64,000 nt of DNA from Plazaster borealis (Eukaryota; Echinodermata; Asteroidea; Forcipulatida; Labidiasteridae). The position numbers were made by a program, and so were the translations under genes. Below the pieces are notes generated by a model, which worked only from the letters and a program-made list of their open reading frames with translations, searched no databases and was not told the origin of the DNA. Below are positions 11,701-20,817 of this stretch, one piece after another. How positions within the stretch are numbered: the first letter of the stretch is position 1; the number at the start of each line of letters is the position of its first letter. The stretch lies in assembly GCA_021014325.1 (NCBI GenBank), contig CM037459.1, positions 310,001-374,000 of the forward strand, read 5' to 3'.

Positions 11701-14700
11701 TCCTCCACGCTTCCTTCCTTCCACACTTGACATCACTCACTTGAATGTTGCCTGTGCAAACAAAGTACTGAGTCAAAAAGCTTTCAGTGTAGCTGGACCA
11801 AATGATTTGGAACAATCTTCCTCCTTTCATTGGGGATTCTGTTAGTTCATCTCTATTTCGTAAAGCTCACCTTTATCCATGTTACTTCGTATTATGTGCG
11901 CTGTGATCTTGATAGAATAGTGCACTATACATTTTAATTGTTATGTTATGTCATGCATGAAACAGAAAGAGACATGAAAGTTACATACATTTTCTCAAAA
12001 TTGTGAGCACTATTTGGAATGCAAGTTTCACAGGTTGCTTTCATGAAGTAATTTAAAATCGTCATGGGTTGGATAAAATTTCAACTTCTTCTAAATATTA
12101 ACCTGCAACATCCGTTTAGACTTATGTTGTGTACATGTACTTGATACGGCTTATTATCAAACTTTATCTCAAATATTCTCAGATTTGCTCTTTCATCTTG
12201 AAAAACTCTTCAAAGAAAATGTACAGTTTAATACAAAAAAATCAACGTCACCTTCAACACAAACCTACCTGTCACAATTACAGTATGGCTGGCTCCACAT
12301 GCAAATGCCTTCAACCCTTTTACAGCCTGTCCTGAAGAAACCTCTCCTGAAGAAACCTCTCCTGACATTCCACTTGATTTGATTTTCTCATAAAAGTTAC
12401 TAATGAAAGATGCCTCTGCATTGATGTTGTTGGTATTACCCTGGCCATGCTGACCAAACTCTCCACAGCCCCATGAGACAATACATCCATGGTTAACAGC
12501 TCTGGCTTCTTGATGATTGTTGTTAGATTCAGTGACTTGGATATCACTTCTGTCATCTAGAATCTCATTGGAGTTATCACTCATTTTGCAAATTGTTAAC
12601 AGCGTAATAATATACGCAGAGATGACCTTACTTAGCTGTCCAAGGTGATACGCCTTCCATTCAATCAAAGTAAATTATCATCAGTCACTGAAATGAATAT
12701 ACTGACATTCATTAAACGTTTCCCTTGGAACGGTTGGAAATCGTCTTCAGATGATCACCTAAAAGAAAAGATTAAACCATACATTATGTCCTTTTTCTAA
12801 GAAAAGTGTAAATAACGAGGTTGATCCACTACCATCGCAGTTTCTCATTTCAGTTCTGATACTTTGTATTTAAAATACTCCAAATAAAACATGTCCATGT
12901 ACATTTACCTAAATGTAGGTCTTAATTGATATTATAAATTTGTTAAAATGCTAGATTTAGTAAATGCTCCATCAACTAAAGCTTGAATTGCTAAAAACAA
13001 AATTAAAAAATTGAAACAAAGAATACTAAGTCATGTAAAACATAGTTGCTTTAAGCAACTATGGCATCCGTGCCCAACGACCAAAAAAGGTCACTAATTT
13101 TGTGTTTTTTCCCACAAACTTTCAACAACTACCATAGAAATGCAAAAACACTTTGCACTTACAATGTAAAGCCTAAATTTACTGTTTACCAAAAAAAATG
13201 TCAATTCCATTGCCCGCAGGTTGTTGCGGACTGGAACCTAGACTTGCAAGTAGCATGGTGTTCATTGTGCACTGCAAGTTGGTCTGCACTAGACTACCCT
13301 TTCTTTTGTTGTTGTAGTCTGGGTGCCAGACTATTTTTCGCAAGCGCAACATGCATGGTGAGTGCAGCCAATACGGCTGATTGTCTTATTGTATTGACTG
13401 ATTGGAGACGGGAGGGAACTCCCTCCTGACCTACCGAAAAGGAAGGATGCTAGACAACTCTCTTTTTTTTTAATGGCCAAAATAAAATCATGTACTCAAA
13501 CAATGTTCGATAGACACAGTATCGTAGAATGTTATCTATATAATAAAACAAATTCTCATATTCAATCTCAAAGTGATCAATCCGGAATTTTCTTTTTATC
13601 TGATAGTGAGTAATCCGGAATTCTGTTTTTATCTGAAAGTGATCAATCCGGTATTTTCTTTTTATCTGAAGTGTCATCAATCCGGGATTTTCTTCTTACC
13701 TCAAAGTGATCAATCTGGAGTTGAATTTGTGAATGTTCTAATGCAAGAGTGGAGAACAAACTTGTAACATTTCCTATCTACTACTGTTTGATATTTTCTT
13801 TGACTTTACTAATATGCAGGATTTATGGTTTTAAATTTAGCTTGGAATTACCAACATTTTATTCATCACTATTCAAAATGTCTTTCTGAGTAAACTAAAA
13901 CGTTCACCCTCATGGCCATATTGAAAGTGCATGTTTCTACAATGTGTTACTTAGAAACACGAAGGTAATTGAACCAAGTAATAGTCAGATAAAGTTCTCT
14001 GCCACAACGTACAGAAATGTAAACCAACAATTGACCAGGTGAAGAATCATCTACAGTTTCTCCTTCTAAGCCTTTCTCAAATGTCACAAGTGAAACTTGA
14101 GTGATGTTTTGTTGCAGAGTTGCAACATGAGAAGTTAAAGGGAGATTCAATTGACAATTTGTCAAGATTACAAAGTGAAATGTCAGATTAACAAAGACAA
14201 TCTGAAAAGCAGTCTGACAACAACAATCGCCAAATTGGATATTTTTTCTGGACAATTGTCATGTCGATCATGAAGGCCCTGCAGGAATGTTTTAAAGTAT
14301 AGACTTGCAATGGAAATTAAATGAGGGAAAACACTAAAACTGTTACTGCTTAAAAGAAGGTTCTCTACAACAGTATGTGCTTTTGAAGCAGGTATAAATA
14401 ATACTTAGATGAGGTTAGTTTAGAAAGTTCTAATTGAATATTTTGGTTCACAACTGTCAGCGATTCCAAAGCAAGTGAGACAGATCTTTGAGAGCCAGGC
14501 CATTCAATTTGCAAAGGGCACTTCCACTGGAAAATCTTTAAGTCTACGTGTATAAGAAACTTTGGATGGGGCACCAAGGCTAATACCTGCCAGGGCGACA
14601 GACACCATGGCCTCTGTGGCCTCTGTGTAATTCCAGGACTGAAACAAGATTGCTGATCCAGTAATCCTGAACTATAAATCAAATGTCAGATGACAATATG

Positions 14701-16150
14701 GTATTCCTTTCTATTCCTGGGGGAATATTATATTCACATATGTACCTAGCAATTTATAAAAAGGGGCAACAAATATATCAAAGTGCTCATTATTATTAGG
14801 AAATGTATGCAAAGCTACCCAAGAGACCAATTTATTTATTATAAATATATTACCTTCTTCTTTTTTAAACTATAAAACGAATGAAAAAACAGCCCTACCG
14901 CTAAAAAAAAAGTAAAGAGTAAAAAATACAATTTTAACTAAATCAAAGCCTCGGAAAATCAATTGATCCATAATGATATCAGTATCAGTAGATGCCACTG
15001 CCAAATGTTTCAAGAGCAAGTATTTCAAAAGTTGCATATTACAATGTGGGCCCATAACTAAAATTCCTTACTCCCTTGACCCAGTAACTGGGGCGCTACA
15101 CTCCTCTTTTTTCAAATTTTGTCTTCAAAGGTCGAAGTCAAAAAATTGAAAAAAGGAGTAGGCCTACAGCACCCCAGTTACTGGGTCTACAAGTTTCTTT
15201 CATGGTGTGTCTAACTTTAAAAACGTTATAACAAATTAAAAATTTAAGTTGAATAATGTCCAAATCGATGAAGCTTTGTTTGTATTGAGCCAAGAATGAG
15301 AGAAAACATTATTTTGACATTTTTGCTAAGGAAGAAGTGGTAGCTCTGAAAATAGCAGCTTTGTTTATTTTAATCTAAATGTTTTTGTAAATGTAAGTGT
15401 GCTCTAACGATATTCAGATATTGGCCTATAAATATGCCTCTAACTTCAAAGTTGTACATTATATCGAAATATCATTGCTTTTCATGACCTCCATTGTATG
15501 TATTAATAACCCATTGCATGTATTTTATGACAAGATATAAAGTGATAAATTTAATTTTATAACCAAATTTTGATCATGCGGCGGCAAGGATAAACAATAA
15601 AAGAGCATTGAAGTTGAATTGGTTCCACCGTCACAAATCATTATCATATATAGTGAATAGTGGTCCCACCATCTACCCCCATGGCCCCACAATAAAGCAT
15701 CGACAAAATTGTATCATAATTACATAATTATGTATTGACAAAAACAGTCGAGTCATTATATAGCCTCAAATAAAATCCAATAAGAGTCGATGTTTTCGGT
15801 CATGCGTGAACAAAACGTAAACAACACACTGGCCATTCAAACGGTCCAAGTCGACCGTCGTGTGGTGGTCCGCTTGCTTCTTTTTCTTTTAGTTGATGTG
15901 ATCATTTGTACACAATAACGTCGAAAAACACATTCCCGTGTACATAATATAGTGTTGAGTACAGAAATAGTTTTTTTAAATCAGATAAAAGAATTTTATA
16001 GACAAATGTCAAGTTGACGAAAAAGTTGTTTGAATGAAACTTGGTTACTTACCAGACGACCTCGGTCAAAGTTTGTCAAAATTGCTTAATATTAGTTATA
16101 GAACGCCTCGTGAATCAAACGTTAACGGACAGCGGTTGGAAGGGAGGATT
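2558..16150 (-). CDS. RCC1-repeat protein gene, SERGEF/DelGEF-like (3' end outside window)
   Basis: Seven exons fit together with matching phases: non-coding 16053-~16150; coding 12269-12687 (ATG at 12584), 8517-8559, 7795-8002, 5421-5530, 4798-4922 and 2558-2701. The joined frame gives 315 codons and stays open. It carries successive RCC1 blades with the family signatures: SWGCGEFGQHGQG, then ACGASHT, YTWGNGNSGQLG, ACGSRHT, SWGNNFYAQLG, ACGEKHT, NSFGQLGSGD, ACGANHS and FAWGLGRACGYRR. RCC1 propellers act as guanine-exchange factors or protein-binding scaffolds. The run ETG-I-V-ACG-NSFGQLG followed by WG-G-ACGRR resembles human SERGEF (DelGEF) as I recall it, but there seems to be one extra blade, so the family assignment is an inference and other RCC1 families are possible. 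The last one or two blades and the stop are not in the window. The gene diverges from AGGF1. Confidence 0.85.
3690..4225 (+). repeat. 46-bp tandem array, each unit with a CCAAT core
   Basis: About eleven direct units of roughly 46 bp. The consensus contains CCCATGTGATGGTTCATG, then ACCAATCAGAACAAACTAA and a TTAAAAG spacer. Units in the middle are nearly identical, and those at both ends (3690-3780 and 4090-4225) are more diverged, the usual pattern of unequal-exchange arrays. It lies in an intron of the RCC1-like gene. Confidence 0.9.
4798..4922 (-). CDS. RCC1-like gene, exon 6
   Basis: Acceptor CTACACAG and donor ACAG-GTAATC. It encodes CNSFGQLGSGD, a Ser/Lys/Glu linker, then IACGANHSLVVT. 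It enters in phase 2 and exits in phase 1. Confidence 0.88.
5200..5485 (+). repeat. Degenerate direct repeat overlapping RCC1-like exon 5
   Basis: Two or three loosely similar blocks around GGGTATA/TTGGGGTAT, CATGCAGCCAC or CATGCAACCAC, and GTATGTTTC recur at about 150-bp spacing. One block overlaps coding exon 5421-5530, so part of the pattern may be duplicated exon sequence. Resolution by eye is limited. Confidence 0.35.
5421..5530 (-). CDS. RCC1-like gene, exon 5
   Basis: Acceptor TTTTTGCTAACAG and donor TGG-GTGAGT. The reading frame contains KQIACGEKHTLFL and ends in ACG plus two bases, which complete a Gly codon with the first base of the next exon and rebuild an unbroken ACGCNSFGQLG. 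This exon has no start codon and is easily missed, but phase and motif both require it. Confidence 0.87.
5531..7794. other. Intron 4 of the RCC1-like gene
   Basis: AT-rich intron. The only coding-like stretch is an unexplained 46-codon minus-strand open frame at 7393-7543. A poly-G run lies at about 7723-7734. Nothing else is recognisable. Confidence 0.5.
7795..8002 (-). CDS. RCC1-like gene, exon 4
   Basis: Acceptor TTTGTCAG and donor CAG-GTATGT. It encodes the LGCGDKE turn, the ACGSRHTTLWLENG repeat end and the next strand SWGNNFYAQLG, 69 complete codons plus one base. It exits in phase 0. Confidence 0.88.
8517..8559 (-). CDS. RCC1-like gene, exon 3 (43-nt microexon)
   Basis: This 43-nt exon lies between TTTTCAG and CCA-GTAAGT. 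It encodes DTDEIYTWGNGNSGQ, the core strand of an RCC1 blade. It enters in phase 1 and exits in phase 2, matching both neighbours. Confidence 0.88.
8651..9342 (-). mobile_element. hAT-like non-autonomous DNA transposon
   Basis: The ends are perfect 12-bp inverted repeats (CAGGGATGCCAG at the left, CTGGCATCCCTG at the right). The direct flank ATAAGT is present at 8645-8650 and at 9343-9348, a 6-bp target duplication. The CAGGG-type terminus and the encoded protein piece point to the hAT superfamily, although hAT normally makes 8-bp duplications. The right end contains several extra CCGGAA/TTCCGG motifs. It lies in an intron of the RCC1-like gene. Confidence 0.8.
8808..8943 (-). pseudogene. Residual first exon of a transposase-like protein inside the hAT-like element
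   Basis: An ATG at 8943 opens 45 codons ending at a donor (GCGG then GTAAAT). The peptide contains FNWRWLESKD, GGYFLSDYMRKIN and an exit Gly, resembling the region before the BED-type zinc finger of hAT-like proteins. No later exon is left in the 692-bp element, so this is a fragment. Family identification rests on recall of similar proteins. Confidence 0.5.
9349..10130. other. Intron segment without recognisable content
   Basis: AT-rich sequence between the hAT-like element and the sulfotransferase-like pseudogene. I see no exon, RNA gene or repeat boundary. Confidence 0.4.
10234..11137 (+). pseudogene. Broken sulfotransferase-like P-loop gene copy
   Basis: Starting from ATG at 10234, just after an acceptor-like TTTATTTCAG, the three plus frames together describe one protein. 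It begins with RLTMWTIPRSTSTV (the MW-x-PRS-x-ST phosphate-binding loop of the sulfotransferase-like family), continues with FEPFAQAHC in a second frame, FGPEGLHGND back in another, then GYRHVIFLQHPMKVLLSIKKL, where the family has an RHP motif and an Arg has become Gln. It ends near YYEKMYNQRLKPN and a TGA at 11137. At least four frame changes and internal stops (for example TAG near 10728) break it. It lies antisense inside an intron of the RCC1-like gene and no intact relative is in the window. The lack of recognisable introns and the preceding acceptor leave open whether it is a retrocopy or a relocated exon. Confidence 0.7.
11201..11491. mobile_element. Short inverted-repeat element (MITE)
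   Basis: GGGTTCTCTCCAGG near 11202 is matched by GGAGAGAACCCC at 11480-11491 in inverted orientation, with AGTCT-like flanks on both sides. The 290-bp interior has no open frame of note. Confidence 0.55.
11570..11910 (+). mobile_element. Degraded LINE (reverse transcriptase C-terminus)
   Basis: A frame near 11800-11900 reads IWNNLPPFIGDS followed by SSSLFRKAHL, the W-N-x-LP-P...FRK signature of the C-terminal end of CR1/Jockey-like LINE ORF2 proteins. Upstream pieces in other frames fit the same region but are interrupted. A dead 5'-truncated copy. Confidence 0.55.
12269..12687 (-). CDS. RCC1-like gene, exon 2 (start codon, first blade)
   Basis: The acceptor TTTCAG ends at 12688 and the donor ACAG then GTAGGT lies at 12268. 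The ATG at 12584-12582 has A at -3 and no other in-frame ATG precedes it in the exon. It encodes an acidic, Asn-rich leader of about 30 residues, then the first WG-GxxGQ-GQG strand and ACGASHT. Inside it is a perfect pentapeptide repeat (GEVSS twice, from a 15-bp DNA duplication near 12340-12370) in a loop of the propeller. It exits in phase 1. Confidence 0.88.
13569..13718 (+). repeat. Short tandem repeat, about 36-bp unit
   Basis: Four to five units built on GTGATCAATCCGGAATTTTC and TTTTTATCTGAAA, with spacing of about 34-37 bp. Confidence 0.8.
14488..14639 (+). repeat. Dispersed repeat family A, copy 2
   Basis: Second copy of the family seen at 1090: TTTGCAAAGGGCACTTCCA, then GGGGCACCAAGGC and GGCCTCTGTGTAATTCCAGG in the same order. 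It is more diverged in the middle. Confidence 0.72.
15078..15187. mobile_element. 110-bp hairpin MITE
   Basis: GACCCAGTAACTGGGG at the left is matched by CCCCAGTTACTGGGTC at the right. The homology continues inward through CGCTACACTCCT against AGGAGTAGGCC. Its GGGGCGCT-ACTCCT terminus resembles the inverted ends at 17906 and 19582, so they may be one family. Confidence 0.75.
16053..16150 (-). other. Probable non-coding first exon of the RCC1-like gene
   Basis: On the minus strand a clean donor, CTG then GTAAGT, lies at 16053/16052, and the next acceptor in the right place is at 12688 (TTTCAG). The exon has no useful start codon, and the first in-frame ATG of the joined transcript is in the next exon. 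The 5' limit is a guess because no start site can be read from sequence. Confidence 0.5.
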
Positions 16151-16644
16151 GGTATTTAATCCCTTCCGCCATGGTATAATCATGGTATGATATTACGAAT
16201 TCCAATTATTAGAATCTTGCTTTTTATTATAAAGACATTTCAATTTCTAACATGAAAACATGTTCGTTGTGTTTTCATTAAAACGTGAAGTGCTGCAAAG
16301 GCTTTATTTTACTGAAGACTGAAGAGCCAACCTTGGTTTTTATTGCACCATTATTTGCGAGTCGGGTTATGTTTGCGCAGGATGGTTATAGCATGGTTTA
16401 TAAATGATGCACATCAACTTTGACTCTTTGGGCAGACAGTACGCTATGTGTGATGTAACTGTGTATGGGGACTATTTATTTGATTGAATATTTAAAAAGG
16501 TTGGTTTATTGCCACCAGCATTTTTTTATTTGTTCAATTTCAGGTGTAATTAAATAATATAAACTATTAATGTCACGATCATGCCCTACATAGTACATGT
16601 AATGCATTCTAATTTTATGAAGGGCTAAGAGTGCTGTCCGGGAT

Positions 16645-16942
16645 GCATATTTTTTTTACACCGCAGCGAGGGGTTTTGTACTGTAACACTGTCAATTCCG
16701 TCTTGAGATAGGAGACTACGCTTAACCCTAAACCCTTACCCTAACCCTAACCCTAACCCTAACCCTAACCCTTACCCTTACCCTAACCCTAACCCTCACC
16801 CTAACCCTAACCCTCACCCTAACCCTAACCCTAACCCCAAACCTAACCCTTTATAGGCATAACTGTTTGTAGCCTCATCTCAAGACAGGAATTGGCAGTA
16901 TTTTAGTACAAAACCCCTCGCTGCGGTGTAAAAAAAATATGC
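16645..16942. mobile_element. Foldback element with interstitial telomeric repeat core
   Basis: The left arm (16645-16720) and right arm (16852-16942) are inverted copies: GCATATTTTTTTT, ACACCGCAGCGAGGGG, TTTTGTACT, AATTCC, GTCTTGAGAT appear in order in both. Between them lies about 130 bp of CCCTAA-type repeats. The arms are far longer than a typical MITE terminus. Confidence 0.85.
16722..16851 (+). repeat. Interstitial telomeric (CCCTAA)n array
   Basis: About 20 hexamers, mostly CCCTAA, with CCCTTA, CCCTCA and CCCCAAA variants. On the minus strand this is TTAGGG, the metazoan telomere repeat. It sits exactly between two inverted arms. Confidence 0.93.
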
Positions 16943-17905
16943 CGCCCGGGATGGTGTCACGTGTTACAAGTCTGCATTTCAAGGTTGTGGGTTTGAATCC
17001 CGCCAAGCTAATCGCTGATTTCACATAGGTATATTGTCATCTAGTTACTGAATCACAATTGATTGATTTGTGCAATTTGTAATCACATATAACGTTTGTA
17101 TGAGAAAGATTGGCTGTTGCCAGATGTCATTTATGTCCCCCTTGTGAGAGCTTTGCTGAGTTCATTTGTTGGAAGATCATCTAAACAAGTAGCAAAGCTA
17201 ACTACTTAAATGAATTTTATTCTCTGTTCTTTTGTATGCGCACTTTAAATACTTGGCTTTTTAATTTAGTAATTGTTTTTTTAAATTGTGCATGTTTTTG
17301 CAAATAAAGAAACTGAAACTCAAACTGCAGTGAAAAACCCCCATGATTTTAAATCTATCGTTGAGTTAAATACAACACTTTTTTGTATTTACTGCATAGC
17401 ATACTTGTTTTAATTTTCAGCAAAAAGATAAGCCACAGAGCTGTGTATTGATATACGGCTCTGATAAGCCAAATATTAGAGCGCCACCAATAAACAAGTA
17501 TTGGCCAGTTTATCATTATGGCGACTTTTCAAGCTGAAATGGAATGCAGCATCACAAGGTTTCTTCCTCTATTTATGAAAAATTTCTCCTGCGATCGCAA
17601 ATTGTTGAAATTTATCGTAAAGACTAACAATTCAATTTCATTTTTGTTTTCAGTGGAATACGGATGAGCGTCAGAATTTTGATTCATTCAATCATCAAAA
17701 CCCGAAGCTTCCTCACACAGTCACAGATCATGCATGAGACACAGTGAGCAATCACTTCTTGTTTTGTTGATGAGTGTTGGTTGGTTGTGGTTGATCAACT
17801 TTTTGACTTCTCTACGTGTGTACGGCCGGAGGGATTTGGGATTGTTGTAGAGTGTTAAAATGGAGGTATTTATTATTGTGACTATCTTATTTAACCAAAT
17901 TGTAA
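16943..17905. other. Intergenic sequence with SINE-like and palindromic pieces
   Basis: GGTTGTGGGTTTGAATCCCG near 16983-17003 resembles a tRNA-type B box and may be SINE debris. A polyadenylation-like GCAAATAAAG lies near 17300. An imperfect palindrome (CACAGAGCTGTGTATTG / TACGGCTCTG) occurs at about 17445-17470. No gene is supported. Confidence 0.35.
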
Positions 17906-17959
17906 GGCTATACCGGGGCGCTGTACTCCTTTTTTTAAAATTTGACATTTTCAGTAGTA

Positions 17960-18716
17960 CAGTCGTTTGACCAGTTCCGGATCATTGACCAGTTCCGGAT
18001 CACTTCAACTTTGCACTAACCACATAATTAAACTACTGCTCACATGACCAATTTTTGTAGATACATGTGAAGTATAACATCCAATAAACCAACAGACAAA
18101 AAAGAAAGTACCAAACATCATCGACAAATAAATTATGAACTTTTTTCTAAAGTTTGTCTGCGATAATAGTGATCTTTTCTTTTTTTAATCTTGCTTGAAA
18201 AACGCTATATAAAACTTCTCACCTTTCAAATTGGAACGCCAGGGTAAGTAACATTTATGTAAAATGCTAAGAATAAGTAAAAAAATTCACGTAAATACTG
18301 AGCAGTTGTCTTGTTTTTGTGAGGAAATAAAATTACCGAAATCGTTTTTTGGGGGGCATCGTACCCTTGACCAGTTCCGGATCACTCAACGTCTCGCTAC
18401 GTCAATTGGTGGCGCACTTCTGAAGTTTGTGCTCGTGAAACAGTTTTATGAATGGGAGGCTCGAGTATGGGTTTGCAATAGAGGGCGCGCTACTGATCCG
18501 GAATATAATCAACCGATCCGGAACTGGTCAAACTGGTGACGTTAATTTTCTGGAAGCCTCTCCAAGAGTATAACTATTTTTTTGCCAATGGATACTTGGT
18601 GAGTTTCATGACATGTTTAGGTAAACTGTTTGACTCTTTTTCGTTTAAGATGTCAAAGAGATTGCAACAAAAACAACGTGAATTCAAAAAGTGATCCGGA
18701 ACTGGTCAAACGACTG
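17960..18716. mobile_element. Tc1/mariner-like MITE
   Basis: The ends are inverted repeats of about 26 bp beginning CAGTCGTTTGACCAGTTCCG, flanked by TA on both sides (17958-17959 and 18717-18718). CAGT termini and TA duplications are typical of Tc1/mariner. The terminal motif ACCAGTTCCGGATCA recurs internally near 17987, 18369 and, inverted, 18517. No transposase frame is visible in 757 bp. Confidence 0.75.
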
Positions 18717-19199
18717 TAGTATCCTCGTATCCCCATTATTCGCGCACGTAAGAATTGAAATTGAATTTTGACTTGATTAACAGAATCAAGAACAACTTTT
18801 AGCTTTAATTTTAATTGTCTGATGTCAAAGCCCACCTGAGAGGAGAATTTGAAGCCCGCAGAACATCGTCAAAGCACAACGAAACTCGTCGTCTGCAATC
18901 GACCCCGATTTGTCAAGTTTTGTTTTCCGTCACATAAATTCGCGCACTTGGGCTGGAACGCCACTACGGAGTCCCTATTGTCCCGCCTTTCTTCTAAATG
19001 CTTTATTTACGGGAAGGGGTGGTGGGGTTGGCGAGGTGGGAAATGGACTCTGCGCTGTTATCACAAAGTTGGTAAGCCCCGCGTCCAGTTAAATGCAAAC
19101 AATTCGTAATTTCTGAAAAAAGGATTATAAGGCGCACGTCCACTTCAACCTTCCGTAGTATTTTGTACGCCCTCTGTTGTTAAATGAAAATCACGTGGT

Positions 19200-19315
19200 C
19201 TTGTAATTTAAGTATTGAAGTATGGCAGACGATACGCACAGAACTTTCAGTGTTTTTTTGGTTTTTTTAATCGACCATCTTATCTAGCTATGTTTTGTAT
19301 TTAGTCTAAAAAGGT
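19200..19315 (+). other. Candidate non-coding first exon of AGGF1
   Basis: AAAAAG followed by GTAAGA at 19313-19319 is a good donor with no other use. Joined to the acceptor at 20640 it has an in-frame TAG upstream, which would leave the ATG at 20671 as the start. It lies within the possible 17906-19582 element, so it is only a candidate; transcript data are absent. Confidence 0.25.
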
Positions 19316-19582
19316 AAGATTGTATACTACATTTGTAGTTTATCTAAAATCTTACTGGAAAGGCTTTGATTTTCCACATCTTCGCAGGAAATTGTTTATC
19401 AGGCTTTATACTTTCATGAAATAACAAAATTGAGTCACTGCGTATTGTAAACAAAATAATATGCGTCGGGAAAGGTACCTGCGCGAATATTTGTGATGCG
19501 CGAAATTGGGGTACGGGAGGATTCGACCGAAGATGTAATTTTTTTTTTTTAAAGGAGTACAGCGCCCCATCTTGGTCTAGCC

Positions 19583-20640
19583 TTCTGCTCATAATGCTAG
19601 GCAGTTCCGTCAACTGACATTTCGTGTGTACACATATGATTCCCCCCCCCACACACACGCACACACCAGCGTGACCAGCTGGCCCCGAAAAAAGAGCAAA
19701 ACATATTAATTAAACCATAACTCATGTTTCATTCATTCCATAACTCTGAAACTTTACAGCAGGCATAAGCTTTATCTCTTCTTTTCGGAGGTATAGTTTT
19801 GTAGATATCATTGAAAATAAAGAGCAATCCCTATTCCGGTCTGCACAGCCATGCACGAAGCTCCCATTCAAACTCGTGCAAGAAGACCTGTCAATCAAAT
19901 CTCGGTCCCAAATCTTTGTTAATCTTCGGAGAGTACCCGAAGAATAGATGCTTAGAATAGATTTGGCTGGAGGGAAGGATTAAGTTTAAATGCCAAGATG
20001 CAGCAGATGATTTTCCACATATCCTAAGCATTTTCTGTAAATTCTTGTGTTTTTATTTTTATTTTTCAATAATTTCAAAGTTTAATTAGTAAAACTTTGC
20101 CAAGATAGTTGCAGCTAAAAATAACGTGAGCGTATCAGCAAGAAAGCTTACATATCAAAGTTATATTTGTGAAATTTTGGGGCAGTTTGATTTAAAATCC
20201 TTCAGGCTGGAAAACTTTTTCTATCCTGAACGTACTTTTTACTGAGCATTAGTCTTAGTTCAAGACATTCCTCCAGACACCGTGTGCTTTCACTCACAAA
20301 CTTACACTGTGATCAGGGTGCATTCCTACGGGCAGTTCGACGGTTTAAACCAACTAAATGTGTCCGCTTGCCTCTTACTTAGCTTCCCTCCAGTGCGTTG
20401 GTTGTTGACATTACTATCATTTGTAAAAGTTATTGTGAATAATCTCTTTCAATTTGGGATAAGGGTTCATCCTTTGCCACAGTGGTTGGGCTATCAAGCT
20501 TCGAGACTAGCTTTATGTACATATATGTACATGTAGGTTCAAGCTTTATAACATGATAAAGGAGACAGAATGCTCGTCAGTTTTTGTCCTTATATACAAT
20601 TACAGTTATTAAATTAATTATTGTTTTTCTTGAACAATAG
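19583..20640. other. Upstream region / first intron of AGGF1
   Basis: AT-rich, no recognisable exon, repeat boundary or RNA gene. An alternative first exon could lie here unseen. Confidence 0.35.
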
Positions 20641-20817
20641 CCTAATGTGGACAAGCCAGTGGATAATGACATGGAGGTCATGAGTTCAGAGATCAAAGGT
20701 CTCAAAGAAGAACTTGAAGAGACAAAAGAAAAGCTTGCAGCAGTTCAGAAGGAACTTTCTGTGTCTCAGGAGTCCAGGATGAAGATGGAGAAACACAATG
20801 AGGAATTGCAAGAGAAG
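20641..20817 (+). CDS. AGGF1: AGGF1 exon with start codon; coiled coil
   Basis: Acceptor GAACAATAG; donor GAGAAG then GTGCTG, which is weak but fixed by the phase of the next exon. The ATG at 20671 opens a heptad-rich segment (EIKGLKEELEETKEKLAAVQ), matching the coiled coil at the AGGF1 N-terminus. Bases 20641-20670 are in frame but precede the ATG. Confidence 0.8.

Larger units (their letters stand above)
12688..16052. other. First intron of the RCC1-like gene
   Basis: Contains a 34-37-bp tandem repeat (13569-13718), repeat family A copy 2 (14488-14639) and a 110-bp hairpin MITE (15078-15187). The remaining open frames look random. Confidence 0.5.
17906..19582. mobile_element. Possible 1.68-kb element with inverted GGGGCGCTGTACTCC ends
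   Basis: GGGGCGCTGTACTCCTTTTTT near 17915 is matched in inverted orientation by AAAGGAGTACAGCGCCCC near 19552-19567, with GGCTA outside each. Either a single element, or two half-copies of the hairpin family at 15078 in opposite orientation. It contains the mariner-like element below and a donor-like site at 19313. Confidence 0.45.

Noticed and set aside
13061..13429. 122-codon plus-strand open frame
   Set aside because: No recognisable motif, composition like noncoding sequence, and no splice or start context. Probably chance or repeat sequence.
16983..17003. B-box-like GGTTTGAATCCCG as a tRNA
   Set aside because: No A box at the right distance and no cloverleaf.
18264..18539. 91-codon plus-strand frame
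   Set aside because: Lies wholly inside the mariner-like MITE and runs across its repeated terminal motifs; no transposase signature such as D,D(34)D.
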